Assembly: GCF_009765825.1 (NCBI RefSeq)
Contig: NZ_LMUR01000020.1
Coordinates: 257,894-321,893, forward strand
Length of the DNA stretch: 64,000 bases
From: Granulicella sp. L60
Lineage (GTDB): Bacteria > Acidobacteriota > Terriglobia > Terriglobales > Acidobacteriaceae
Direction: 5' to 3'
The position numbers and the translations under genes were made by a program. This document shows, piece by piece, positions 1 to 7,959 of this stretch. The first letter of the stretch is position 1; the number at the start of each line of letters is the position of its first letter. The notes beneath the pieces were generated by a model, which was given only the letters and a program-made list of their open reading frames with translations, did no database searches and had not been told where the DNA came from.

Positions 1-623
1 CGGCGAGCTCGCTGGGGGCGGAGCCGGATGTGTCGCCTGGGGTGTGGGCGCTGCTGGCGCAGAATGGGGCTGCGGGTGCTACGGGACCGGCGGGTGTTGC
101 GGCGAATGTGAGTGTGGGGACGGTGACGACGGGGGCTGCGGGGTCGTCGGCTTCGGTGACCAACAGCGGGACGGCGGGGGCGGCAGTGTTGAATTTTGTG
201 ATTCCGCAGGGCGCGGCTGGGGCGAGTGGGACGGGCGGTGGTGGCGGCGGGGGAGGGGGGACGAGTGGGATTCCGTTTGCTTCGATGTATCACGGGGTGT
301 CGTTCAATGCGGAGTTCTATTCGGTGAATAGTTCGACGGGAGCCGCGACGGAGACGCAGCCGGTGCTGACGTGGGTGCCTGCGGGATGCACGGCGACGAC
401 GCTGAGCGTGTTTTCGGACCAGTCGAATACGGTGAAGGTGGCGCTGCGGCAGGGAACTCCGGGGAGTATGGCGGATACGACGCTGAGCTGCTCGGTGGCT
501 AGCGGGACGTCGTGTACGGTGACGGGGAGTGTGACGGTGCCGGCGGGAAACTTTGTGGACTTCGATGTGACGGGGTCGAGCGGAACGGTGGCGGGCGTGT
601 GGACTGTGCTTGGGTGCAACTGA
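1..623 (+). CDS. Collagen-like secreted/surface protein, 3' part
   Basis: The frame is open to the window edge, so the gene starts upstream; the GTG at 30 is internal to a continuous frame that reads from base 3. The visible part has Gly-rich collagen-type triplets (GATGPAG near the start, later GAAGASG), a poly-Gly linker of about 10 residues, and a C-terminal domain of about 120 residues rich in Ser, Thr and Val with four Cys. That domain looks like a beta-sandwich, by composition only. Such proteins are usually exported and occur in families in acidobacteria. No catalytic motif is visible and the function is unknown. The gene ends 68 bases before the PNP gene on the same strand. A phage tail-fibre-like protein is an alternative, but no phage genes lie nearby. 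Confidence 0.7.
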   Translation, partial: ASSLGAEPDVSPGVWALLAQNGAAGATGPAGVAANVSVGTVTTGAAGSSASVTNSGTAGAAVLNFVIPQGAAGASGTGGGGGGGGGTSGIPFASMYHGVSFNAEFYSVNSSTGAATETQPVLTWVPAGCTATTLSVFSDQSNTVKVALRQGTPGSMADTTLSCSVASGTSCTVTGSVTVPAGNFVDFDVTGSSGTVAGVWTVLGCN

Positions 624-691
624 GGCGCTCAATGGCTGCGGAGTCGCTACACTGTTAAACAGACCGCAGACACTCTGGAGCAGGGACGACG

Positions 692-1597
692 ATGATCGAC
701 GTATTCAGTAAGGCGCAATCGGCGGCAAGCTTTATTCGCGGCAAGAGTTCGGTTCAGCCTGCGGTGGGAATTATTCTCGGGTCGGGGCTGGGGAACTTTG
801 CCACGCATGTGGAGGGTGCGGTGCGGATTCCGTACGGCGATATTCCGCACTTTCCGCAGTCGACTGTGGTGGGGCACTCGGGTCACCTGGTGCTGGGTCA
901 TATTGGTGGGGTGGCGGTTGCGGTGATGCAGGGGCGCGTCCATGCGTATGAGGGCTACGATATGAACCAGGTGACGTTTCCTACGCGTGTTCTCGGGCTG
1001 CTGGGCTGCCGGACGCTGGTGGTGACGAATGCTGCGGGAGGTATACGCAGCTCGCTGGCGCAGGGTTCGATTGTGGCGATCTCGGATCACATCAACTTGA
1101 CTGGGACTAACGCTGCGCTTGGTCCGAACGAGCCTCGCTTTAGCGTGGTCGCAGGTGGGGGGCAGCGGTTCTTCGATATGTCGGACGCTTACTCGCTTCG
1201 TCTGCGGACGCTGGCGATAGAGGAGGCGGTGCGGCAGGAGTTTCTGCTTACCGAGGGTGTCTATCTTGCGGTGCTCGGGCCGAGCTTTGAGACACCTGCG
1301 GAGATTCGCGCCTTCCGGACGCTGGGCGCTGATCTGGTGGGCATGTCGACCGTGCATGAGGTCATCGTTGCACGGCATATGGGGCTTGAGGTGCTGGGTC
1401 TGTCGCTGGTGACGAACATGGCTGCCGGGGTTCCGGCGTTTGGGCGGGATACGGCCGATCAGATCGATCATGAAGAGGTGATGGAGATCGGACGCAGGGT
1501 GGAAAAACAGTTCACCTGCCTGCTGACGGCGTTGGTGCCACAGATTGTCTTTCGGGGTAGTGCTGAGTCTGCGAAAGGCGCTGAGAACAAATCGTAA
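692..1597 (+). CDS. punA: Purine nucleoside phosphorylase (trimeric PNP family)
   Basis: Catalyses phosphorolysis of purine (deoxy)nucleosides to base and (deoxy)ribose-1-phosphate in cytosolic salvage. The 301 residues match the usual 270-300 of the trimeric family. Visible family motifs are the phosphate-binding ILGSGLG loop near residue 29, the GHSG motif near 70, VTNAAGG near 111, GPSFETPAE near 195 and GMSTVHE near 216, with the base-binding Asn in VTNMAAG near 239. The ATG at 692 follows a GGAG/AGGGA ribosome site. It lies two bases upstream of the uridine kinase gene, so the two probably form a nucleoside salvage operon. The last 40 residues are less conserved. A NupC nucleoside transporter lies 11 kb away. 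Confidence 0.95.
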   Translation: MIDVFSKAQSAASFIRGKSSVQPAVGIILGSGLGNFATHVEGAVRIPYGDIPHFPQSTVVGHSGHLVLGHIGGVAVAVMQGRVHAYEGYDMNQVTFPTRVLGLLGCRTLVVTNAAGGIRSSLAQGSIVAISDHINLTGTNAALGPNEPRFSVVAGGGQRFFDMSDAYSLRLRTLAIEEAVRQEFLLTEGVYLAVLGPSFETPAEIRAFRTLGADLVGMSTVHEVIVARHMGLEVLGLSLVTNMAAGVPAFGRDTADQIDHEEVMEIGRRVEKQFTCLLTALVPQIVFRGSAESAKGAENKS

Positions 1598-1599
1598 CT

Positions 1600-2280
1600 G
1601 TGACTGAAACAATTCCTCAACAGCTCTCTTTGCCGCGGCGGCCCTTTATTCTGGGGATTGCCGGGTGCTCCGGTTCAGGTAAGACTACGCTGGCTCGCGA
1701 GCTTGCAGCGCAGTTTCATGCGACGCTTCTGCCGCTGGATTTTTACTATCGCGATCTCGGCCATCTGGCGGCGGCCGACCGGGCGCTTGAAAACTTCGAC
1801 GATCCGGATTCGATTGAGCACACGCTGCTGGTGGAGCACGTTGCCGCGCTTGCTGAATGCCAGACGATCGAATGTCCGATCTACGACTTTGCTTCACATA
1901 CTCGGGTTGTTGGCCGGACGGAGACGATGACTGCGGCTGACGTCGTTATTGTGGAAGGGATTCTTGCGCTTCACTATGAGCCGTTGCGGGCGCTCTATGA
2001 CTTCAGCGTTTATGTTAATGCTCCCAATCAGATTTGTCTGAATCGGCGTATCTATCGGGATATGCGGGAGCGCGGCAGAACAGAAGAGAGTGTGCGTGCG
2101 CAGTTTGAGGCTACGGCAAGGCCGATGGCTGAGCTGTATGTGCTGCCGTCGGCGGTGCATGCTTCTGTAACCGTTGAGGGCACAGATGCTCTGGACTGGT
2201 CGGTAGAGCAGGTGCTACAGCGCCTCCGCCAGGCTGGCGTCGCTCTCCAGCGGAACGGTCGCGAGGGAGGTTCGGCTTAG
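1600..2280 (+). CDS. udk: Uridine kinase
   Basis: Phosphorylates uridine (and usually cytidine) to the monophosphate using ATP or GTP. The P-loop GCSGSGKTT lies at residues 21-29, followed by the DFYYRDL substrate motif and the YDFASHTR segment typical of uridine kinases. At 226 residues it is slightly longer than the usual 205-215. The start is a GTG placed two bases after the PNP stop, so translation is probably coupled. The last 66 bases overlap the 3' end of the convergent acyltransferase gene on the other strand. Confidence 0.92.
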   Translation: MTETIPQQLSLPRRPFILGIAGCSGSGKTTLARELAAQFHATLLPLDFYYRDLGHLAAADRALENFDDPDSIEHTLLVEHVAALAECQTIECPIYDFASHTRVVGRTETMTAADVVIVEGILALHYEPLRALYDFSVYVNAPNQICLNRRIYRDMRERGRTEESVRAQFEATARPMAELYVLPSAVHASVTVEGTDALDWSVEQVLQRLRQAGVALQRNGREGGSA

Positions 2281-3033
2281 TTCTTCGTACATCTGCGCGA
2301 CGGTGGCGTGGGCGGTCTCGGAGAGGATGAAGCGATCTGCGCGGGCGGTGGTCTCTTCGCCGAAGTGAATGCTGGCGTGAAGTTTGCTCAGTCCGAGAAG
2401 GCGGAAGATGTGAGGGGTGAACTGGGCATCGCCCCACCAGCAGACGTCGTTTGCTACAGTGGCTTCGCGGTTGGTGAAACAGTCGGGCAGGGTGTATTGG
2501 AGTGCGGCGACTCTGAGCGGGACTTGGTTGTTCAGGATGGAGTGGAAGAGGCCGCGGCGAAAGGGCAGGACGGATGCGCCGTCTGTTGTGGTGCCTTCGG
2601 GGAAGAAGAGGACGGGCAGGCCGCTGTGGTATGCCTCCGCCATGGCTGCATTTACGGCTGGATGGGTCTTTGGGCCGCCGCCGCGCTCCACGTAGACGGT
2701 TCCGGCTTGCGCGGTGAGCCAGCCGAGGATAGGCCAGCTTCGGACTTCTGTTTTGGCGATCATGACAAATGGTTGAATGGAGCTGTAGAGCAGGATGTCG
2801 AGATAGCTTAGGTGGTTGGAGACGACGGCGCCGGCTGTGGGGATGCGGCCTTCGACGTTGCAGACGAAGCCGAGTGCTTTGACGATGCGCCTGCACCAGC
2901 CGTGAATCCAGATTGCGCCCTCTGCGCCGACACGTGGACGACGGATCTTGCAATCTACTGCGGCTGCGAGCAACAGTGCGACGAACAGCGTGCTGCGCAG
3001 AATCGACCGCACAAAAGACCAGGCCGCGTTCAC
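2215..3033 (-). CDS. PlsC-family O-acyltransferase, probably lyso-ornithine lipid acyltransferase (OlsA-like)
   Basis: Membrane-associated 1-acylglycerol-phosphate acyltransferase family (272 residues). Motif I appears as NHLSYLD near residue 68 (the catalytic His is normally followed four residues later by Asp), and motif III as FFPEGTTTDG near 144. A hydrophobic segment at residues 8-30 fits a membrane anchor. It starts two bases after the stop of an OlsB-like N-acyltransferase gene. That adjacency is the main reason to propose that it adds the second acyl chain to lyso-ornithine lipid rather than only making phosphatidic acid. The alternative is a general PlsC. Its 3' end overlaps the convergent udk gene by 66 bases. 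Confidence 0.85.
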   Translation of the reverse strand: MNAAWSFVRSILRSTLFVALLLAAAVDCKIRRPRVGAEGAIWIHGWCRRIVKALGFVCNVEGRIPTAGAVVSNHLSYLDILLYSSIQPFVMIAKTEVRSWPILGWLTAQAGTVYVERGGGPKTHPAVNAAMAEAYHSGLPVLFFPEGTTTDGASVLPFRRGLFHSILNNQVPLRVAALQYTLPDCFTNREATVANDVCWWGDAQFTPHIFRLLGLSKLHASIHFGEETTARADRFILSETAHATVAQMYEELSRTSLATVPLESDASLAEAL

Positions 3034-3035
3034 GC

Positions 3036-3848
3036 TTACGATCCCTCGAGAAATCTCTTTGCCATGCGAGGGTGCAGAGCTTGGAGATCGAGCAGGGTGA
3101 GGAAGTCGATGGTTCTAAAGTCGCGGTCAATCGCGGGCTGGCTGCAGATCTTCGCGCCGATGGTGAGGTAGGCGCGCAGTAGTTTTGGAGCGCGAACCTC
3201 CGGCATTTTCTGTGTTGGGGCTGGCAGTACGAAGGCCGGGGTTGCTATGGTCAGCAGCGCGTCTTCTACCATGCAGTTGCGAAGGGATTCGTAGACGGCG
3301 TGGCCTTCGTCGATGTCCTGCGAGGTGAGCGAGCAGCATCCCATCATGTAGCGGCCGCCGTTGACCAGCGCATAGCGGGCGATGCCGCGCCATAGCAGAT
3401 GCAGGACCTCGGGGGAGCGGTGTTCGCGATGGATGCAGGCGCGGCCGAGTTCGACGATCTGGCTGCGCATGGCTTCGTAGGGGGCGAAGCAGAACTCCTG
3501 CTCGCTGTAGTAGCCGAAGTAGCTTGCGGCGACATCGCCCATCTGCATGCGGTAGGTGCCGACGATTGCGCCAGTGGCTCGATCTTCCACGATGAGGTGG
3601 TCGCAGACGTCGTCGAAGTGGTCCTTGTCGAAGCCGTCTACATAGGCTGACTCCAGACCTTCGTTCATCTCGAGGTTGAAGACGATGAAGCGCAACCGAT
3701 AGGCCAGGGCGCGTTCACTCTCGGTCAATGCAAGGCGTGCCACGTAGTTTCCAGCTTCCAGTCGAATATCTTTCTTCGACGGTAACTGCGGTGAAAGCGC
3801 TCGATTGGGCAGAAGTGCGACAGACGGCGACTCGCTTGCTGTGAGCAT
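3036..3848 (-). CDS. olsB: L-ornithine N(alpha)-acyltransferase-like protein (OlsB, GNAT fold)
   Basis: Belongs to the Acetyltransf_5 ('putative hemolysin'/OlsB) group, which transfers a 3-hydroxyacyl chain from ACP to the alpha-amino group of ornithine, the first step of phosphate-free ornithine lipid synthesis. Visible conserved stretches are YRLRFIVF near residue 50, ELGRACIHREHR near 138 and RYMMGCCSL near 173. The 270 residues match the family. The ATG follows an AAGGAGA ribosome site. The PlsC-type gene two bases downstream completes the usual OlsB-OlsA pair. Substrate assignment is by family and context only; some members use other amino acids. A perfect 19-base palindrome lies 82 bases upstream of the start. 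Confidence 0.85.
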   Translation of the reverse strand: MLTASESPSVALLPNRALSPQLPSKKDIRLEAGNYVARLALTESERALAYRLRFIVFNLEMNEGLESAYVDGFDKDHFDDVCDHLIVEDRATGAIVGTYRMQMGDVAASYFGYYSEQEFCFAPYEAMRSQIVELGRACIHREHRSPEVLHLLWRGIARYALVNGGRYMMGCCSLTSQDIDEGHAVYESLRNCMVEDALLTIATPAFVLPAPTQKMPEVRAPKLLRAYLTIGAKICSQPAIDRDFRTIDFLTLLDLQALHPRMAKRFLEGS

Positions 3849-3929
3849 CGACTCTCCTTGCAGCGCTCTAAGTTTCGAGCGTTGGTCAGTTGCTTTCGAT
3901 GTCAGTCTGCGTGGTCTTCTGTTACTGGG

Positions 3930-3948
3930 TGTTCACGTTACGTGAACA
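3930..3948. promoter_or_regulatory. Perfect 19-base palindrome upstream of olsB
   Basis: TGTTCACGT and ACGTGAACA are exact inverted repeats around a central T. A second short palindrome, TTGTTgAACAA, follows at 3951-3961. The position, 82-100 bases upstream of the olsB start and in the only gap between the two lipid acyltransferase genes, fits an operator for a dimeric repressor or activator. The regulator is unknown. Confidence 0.5.
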
Positions 3949-3980
3949 TTTGTTGAACAAAAAAAGGTGCACCAATGTGT

Positions 3981-4790
3981 TTACCCTACCCTTGCGGCTA
4001 CGCGGTGGCCGAGAGCTTCTACTTCGGCGTGGGCCTCGGTTGCAGCTTGTTTCCTGTGAAGCACATCGCTGGAGAAGACGATGGGACGCTCGGCGAATCT
4101 AACTTCGGCGCGAACTCCGCGCAGGCCGAGGAATGTGAAGATGTGGCTGAGCATGTTGCGGTCGCCCCAGTAGCAGACGTCGTCCGAGACGGTCTTTCCG
4201 GCATTTTCTTTTGGGTCCATCGTGTAGTGCAGGTAGGCTGCGGTCACGGTTGCGCCACCTTCCATGACCTGACCCAGAAGGCCGCTGTGGAATTTTAGAA
4301 GGCCGGTTCCGTTGCTGGTTGTTCCTTCGGGAAAGAAGACTACGGGCAGGCCTGCGTTTAGAGCTTCCTGCATACCTTTTCGTGCTTTCAGCGCTGAGCC
4401 GCCGTGCCCGCGCGCGACGTATACGGTGCCCGACATGGTTGTCATCCAGCCCACGACGGGCCAGGAGCGAATCTCTTCTTTCGAAACAAAGACGCAGGGA
4501 TGGAGGGCGGCGTAAACGACGATATCGAGGTAGCTGAGGTGGTTTGAGATGAGAGCTCCGCGCTCCGGATAGGTTCCTTCTACGGTGATCTGGATGCCCA
4601 TGCCTCGCAGGGCGCGCGCGCAGAATCGATGGAGCCAATCGGCTCGCTGCTCGCGTGTGGCCGGTCTGGTTATGGCCAGCTCTGTGCCGGCGACGATAAA
4701 CATTCCTACCAGTTGAATGCTGCGTCCCACCGCCCGAAAAAAGTTCACCAGATTGAAACCTCGTCTATCTTTCGCATGATTGCGCCGCAC
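3981..4790 (-). CDS. Second PlsC-family acyltransferase
   Basis: Lysophosphatidic-acid-type acyltransferase paralogous to the one at 2215-3033. It has NHLSYLD near residue 88 and FFPEGTTS near 164, plus a hydrophobic N-terminal segment at about residues 27-42. It lies upstream of olsB on the same strand with a 132-base gap that holds the palindromes, so it may be a separate unit. The first possible start is a GTG at 4790; a GTG at 4748 preceded by GAGG is an alternative and would give 255 residues. One of the two paralogues may serve ordinary phospholipids and the other ornithine lipids; the sequence does not say which. Confidence 0.85.
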   Translation of the reverse strand: MRRNHAKDRRGFNLVNFFRAVGRSIQLVGMFIVAGTELAITRPATREQRADWLHRFCARALRGMGIQITVEGTYPERGALISNHLSYLDIVVYAALHPCVFVSKEEIRSWPVVGWMTTMSGTVYVARGHGGSALKARKGMQEALNAGLPVVFFPEGTTSNGTGLLKFHSGLLGQVMEGGATVTAAYLHYTMDPKENAGKTVSDDVCYWGDRNMLSHIFTFLGLRGVRAEVRFAERPIVFSSDVLHRKQAATEAHAEVEALGHRVAARVG

Positions 4791-4822
4791 AGTCCTTCGA
4801 TGCGCAGTCTATCCTGTTCTCT

Positions 4823-5386
4823 GTGCAGCCGAGCGAATCAAATCCAGACGCCATTCTTCCGGGTGCCCATGGTGTCCACCACAACTGGCTCTATCGCCGG
4901 GTCGCACTTCCTGTTCTGGCGCTTCTGCGGATGGGGGCTTCGCCGGAGAAGCTGGCGTGGAGTATCGCCGTGGGGCTGCTTATTGGGATCAATCCTATTC
5001 TCGGGAGTACGACGGTTCTGTGCCTTGCGGTCGCGTTCGTGCTGAGGCTCAATATTGCGGCGTCGCAGCTTGGGAATCATGTGGTGTATCCGCTGGAGAT
5101 TATTCTGGTCATCCCGTTTATACGCGTGGCCAGCCGGGTCTTTCACACGGCGCCGATGCCGCTCTCGGCGCAGCAACTGCTTCGTGCTGCACGCGAGAGT
5201 CCTGTTGCGCTGACACGCCAACTGTGGCTGTGGGAGTGGCACGCTTTTCTGCTGTGGGCCATCGTCGCCGTGGTGGCTGTTCCGGTGATTGCGCTGGGAC
5301 TGACGCCGTTCCTCCGCAGGCTGCTCAAGCGGGTGGAACGGCATCAGTATCCGGTGCTGTCTTCGACGACGCAGCCGCTGAAGTAG
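4823..5386 (+). CDS. DUF2062 membrane protein
   Basis: Small integral membrane protein of 187 residues with the DUF2062 pattern: a short cytosolic N-terminus, then hydrophobic helices around residues 47-75 (starting SIAVGLLIGINPILG) and 78-100, a loop, and a final helix around 143-165 ending in a basic tail (RRLLKR). The start is a GTG, divergent from the PlsC gene with only 32 bases between them. Function is not established. Members are often found near lipid or glycosyltransferase genes, which fits the acyltransferase neighbours here. Confidence 0.8.
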   Translation: MQPSESNPDAILPGAHGVHHNWLYRRVALPVLALLRMGASPEKLAWSIAVGLLIGINPILGSTTVLCLAVAFVLRLNIAASQLGNHVVYPLEIILVIPFIRVASRVFHTAPMPLSAQQLLRAARESPVALTRQLWLWEWHAFLLWAIVAVVAVPVIALGLTPFLRRLLKRVERHQYPVLSSTTQPLK

Positions 5387-5392
5387 AGTTGG

Positions 5393-6355
5393 CTAGTCTG
5401 CCCACTTCGATGGCGGAAGCGGTTCGGCGCTCTTGATCCATGCGGTGTAGATCATGTCGCGTAGCTCGGTCGCTCCGGCGGCGAGACGCTCATCGACGAA
5501 TGCCTTGCCGTCCGGCGTTCCGGTACCGGCGAAGGCTCCGGTCTTCTCCAGTTGGTAGGTCTTTTCGACCAGCGAGTTGGAGTGGCGAAGGTAGGCCATA
5601 TAGTCGGTGAATATGTCGCCAAGGATGGTTGGCCGGGGAGCGATGAGTGGCGCCACATCGGACGGCTTCACATTTGCTGATACGAAGGTCGACTCGAATT
5701 GAGCGTGGATCTTGTGCTCCGTCGTGTATCCGTTGGGGTTGGGGCCGGTCCATCCGTTGTACTGGATGGTGGTGTGCAGAGGCTGCGATCCGTCAGCGAC
5801 ATAGTGGCCTAGCCACCCGGCGAGAAAGACGATCTCGCACTCGGAGGGCTTGGTGTCTTTGTGGTCTTCTTTTAGCTTTCGGTAGTCGCGCATTGCGCTC
5901 TTCAGGCGCTGCCAGACCTCGACGGTGACGTAGGGCTGGAGTCCAACTTTTTCCGGTGTGAGCGCGAGGTCGGGGTGGGACTTTTGCGCGAAGGCGAGGG
6001 CGCGCACGTAGTCGTATCGCTTTCTGGGGAGTTCGCCTATGAGATCGGCGTACTCCATGTCGATGAAGTGCTCCGGTGAGCCTGCGGCTCCGAGTTCCGG
6101 CTCAAGGGGGGACTTCCACCGATCCGGCTCGGGGCCGTAGTATTCCAGGGCATCCAAGGCCTCGTGCGACCGCAGAAACTCCGGCACATCGGCGGGCAGG
6201 GCAGCGCCGGCGAGGCGGTTGATCATCGCGTGTCCGTCTCTACCCCAGGCCGCGCCCTGCTGAACCAGCATCACCGGCAGGAGAGTCACCGCTGCCGCAA
6301 TTCGTACCGCACCCATCCATCTGTTCGTGCTCTTTAGGCTCTTCGTGCTCATCAT
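5393..6355 (-). CDS. Secreted S1/P1-type nuclease (zinc-dependent phosphodiesterase fold)
   Basis: A signal peptide covers about residues 1-36 and ends AAWG. In S1/P1 nucleases the mature N-terminal Trp and the following His are zinc ligands, and here the mature protein would begin WGRDGHAMINRLA. The typical LGHYVADGSQPLHTT stretch (two zinc-binding His, one Asp) lies near residue 191, with EHFIDME near 94 supplying further ligands. At 320 residues it is within the family range. It probably degrades single-stranded nucleic acid or releases 3'-phosphate in the periplasm or outside the cell. It is convergent with the DUF2062 gene with only a 6-base gap. Confidence 0.85.
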   Translation of the reverse strand: MMSTKSLKSTNRWMGAVRIAAAVTLLPVMLVQQGAAWGRDGHAMINRLAGAALPADVPEFLRSHEALDALEYYGPEPDRWKSPLEPELGAAGSPEHFIDMEYADLIGELPRKRYDYVRALAFAQKSHPDLALTPEKVGLQPYVTVEVWQRLKSAMRDYRKLKEDHKDTKPSECEIVFLAGWLGHYVADGSQPLHTTIQYNGWTGPNPNGYTTEHKIHAQFESTFVSANVKPSDVAPLIAPRPTILGDIFTDYMAYLRHSNSLVEKTYQLEKTGAFAGTGTPDGKAFVDERLAAGATELRDMIYTAWIKSAEPLPPSKWAD

Positions 6356-6381
6356 GCAAAAGTATAACGTTCAGGTGATTG

Positions 6382-7686
6382 TCATACGGTTACAAGCGAG
6401 CCTTGTACGGCGACGCTTCCGAAGACTCTGCGATAGCGTGCGATCTCTTCTAATGGGCCGGTTGCTTTGCGGGCGTTGTCCGATAGCTTCACGGCTGGGC
6501 GACCCTCGACGGTCATCAGCTTGCATACGAGGCTGATCGGTTCGAGGCTGGTCTCGCCGCGCGGATGGCAGCCACGAAAGTCATTGGTCAACAGGGTTCC
6601 CCAGCCTGCGCTGAAGCGGATGCGTCCGTGGAAGTATTCGTGCAGGCGAAGGATGTCGTCGACGTCGAGGCCGTCGGAGGCGATAAGGCGCTTCTTTGCG
6701 GCGTCGCGGCCTCTGGACTGAAGCCACGCGATGTACTCGTCTCCGGCTACGAAGGGGTCTTTGCTGTCGCAGCGCTGCCCGGTCCAGTCCGCTACCCAGT
6801 CCGGTGCGCCCTGCAGAAACTGCGTGGTGCCGAATGTATCGGGGAGCATGATGAGAAGCTCTCCACCGTAGCTCTTCTGCCAGAGCTCGAGCACACGATA
6901 CTGCGACTGGTGGAGGTCCTCGTCGCCGTTGGCCAGAGCGGCCATCGCCATGGGCAGCTCGTGGGCGTTGGTGCCCATGGCCTCGAGGTCGTGCTTGTAG
7001 GCGAGGGAGGTGTTTGAGGTTCCGGAGAGGCTGGCGCCGAGGGCTACGCGCATGACCTGGACGACGTACTCCTGCCAGAGGAAGCTGTGGCGGCGACGGG
7101 TTCCGAACTCGGAGATTCTGACGTCGGGAACTTCGCGGAGGCGCTCGACCTTCTCCCATAGCTTGGTCTTGGCGCGGGCGTAGAGGACATCGAGCTCCAG
7201 CTCGTTCAACGTGCTTAGCGCGGCTCGGGTCTTCATCTCGCTGACGAGCGCGAGGCCGTAGACCTCCCACATGGTCACCTCGGTCCAGAGGCCGGAGAAG
7301 CGCACGATGAGCTGTCCGTCGTGTTCGGTGACGGTGTAGTCCGAGAGGCGGAAGTCTTTCTCCAGCCACTCGAGGAAGCCGGGCTCGAAGATGCTTCGCG
7401 TGCCGTAGAAGGTATTTCCGGCCAGCCAGATGAGCTCCGACCGGCGAAAGCGCAGACCGCGGACGTGCTCCATCTGGTCGATGAGCATGGCTGCGGAGAT
7501 CTGCTCGGCGAGCCTGACGGAGACGGTTCGGTTGGTGACCTCGGAGGTGACGTGGATTTTGGGGAAGTTCTTCCAGATGAACTGCAGCATGAGCAGCTTG
7601 TAGAAGTCGGTATCCAGCAGGGAGCGAACGATGGGATCGAGCTTCCAGTTATGGTTGTGCGCGCGTTCGGCAAAGTTCACGTTCAC
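6382..7686 (-). CDS. pncB: Nicotinate phosphoribosyltransferase
   Basis: Converts nicotinate and PRPP to nicotinate mononucleotide in NAD salvage (Preiss-Handler pathway). The N-terminal LLDTDFYKLLMLQ motif, the FGTRRRHSFLWQ active-site stretch, FSAGWGTLLTNDF (phosphate binding) and VCKLMTVEGRPAVKLSDN near the C-terminus are all diagnostic. The frame is open to 7905, but the upstream 73 codons are basic, low in family similarity and unlike a PncB N-terminus. The GTG at 7686 with GAGG ten bases upstream gives 435 residues, normal for the family. Other starts remain possible. Confidence 0.93.
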   Translation of the reverse strand: MNVNFAERAHNHNWKLDPIVRSLLDTDFYKLLMLQFIWKNFPKIHVTSEVTNRTVSVRLAEQISAAMLIDQMEHVRGLRFRRSELIWLAGNTFYGTRSIFEPGFLEWLEKDFRLSDYTVTEHDGQLIVRFSGLWTEVTMWEVYGLALVSEMKTRAALSTLNELELDVLYARAKTKLWEKVERLREVPDVRISEFGTRRRHSFLWQEYVVQVMRVALGASLSGTSNTSLAYKHDLEAMGTNAHELPMAMAALANGDEDLHQSQYRVLELWQKSYGGELLIMLPDTFGTTQFLQGAPDWVADWTGQRCDSKDPFVAGDEYIAWLQSRGRDAAKKRLIASDGLDVDDILRLHEYFHGRIRFSAGWGTLLTNDFRGCHPRGETSLEPISLVCKLMTVEGRPAVKLSDNARKATGPLEEIARYRRVFGSVAVQGSLVTV

Positions 7687-7959
7687 GTTGGTTACGCCTC
7701 GTGTTTTCTTCTTTTTTCTTTTATAAGGTGTTGCTGGCCTGGGGAAGCGGAGTTGCGAAGGCTCATCTTCAAGAGAGTATGACAAGTGGGTCTGGCATCG
7801 GGACATATTTTTTATGCAAAGCTCCTGTTGCCTTTGGCTTTTAGCTTTGTTTCTTCTGGATCGTTTGGGGTGAGGGAGCAGGTGGCCGTCCTCATTTCCT
7901 TGCAAAATTCATCATTCCCGCGCCATTCCAGCTCCGAACATTGATATCCTGTAAAGGAT

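Noticed and set aside
3930-3948. LexA box reading of the olsB palindrome
   Set aside because: The GTTC/GAAC arms look similar, but the spacing fits neither the Gram-positive nor the alphaproteobacterial LexA site and no SOS gene is near.
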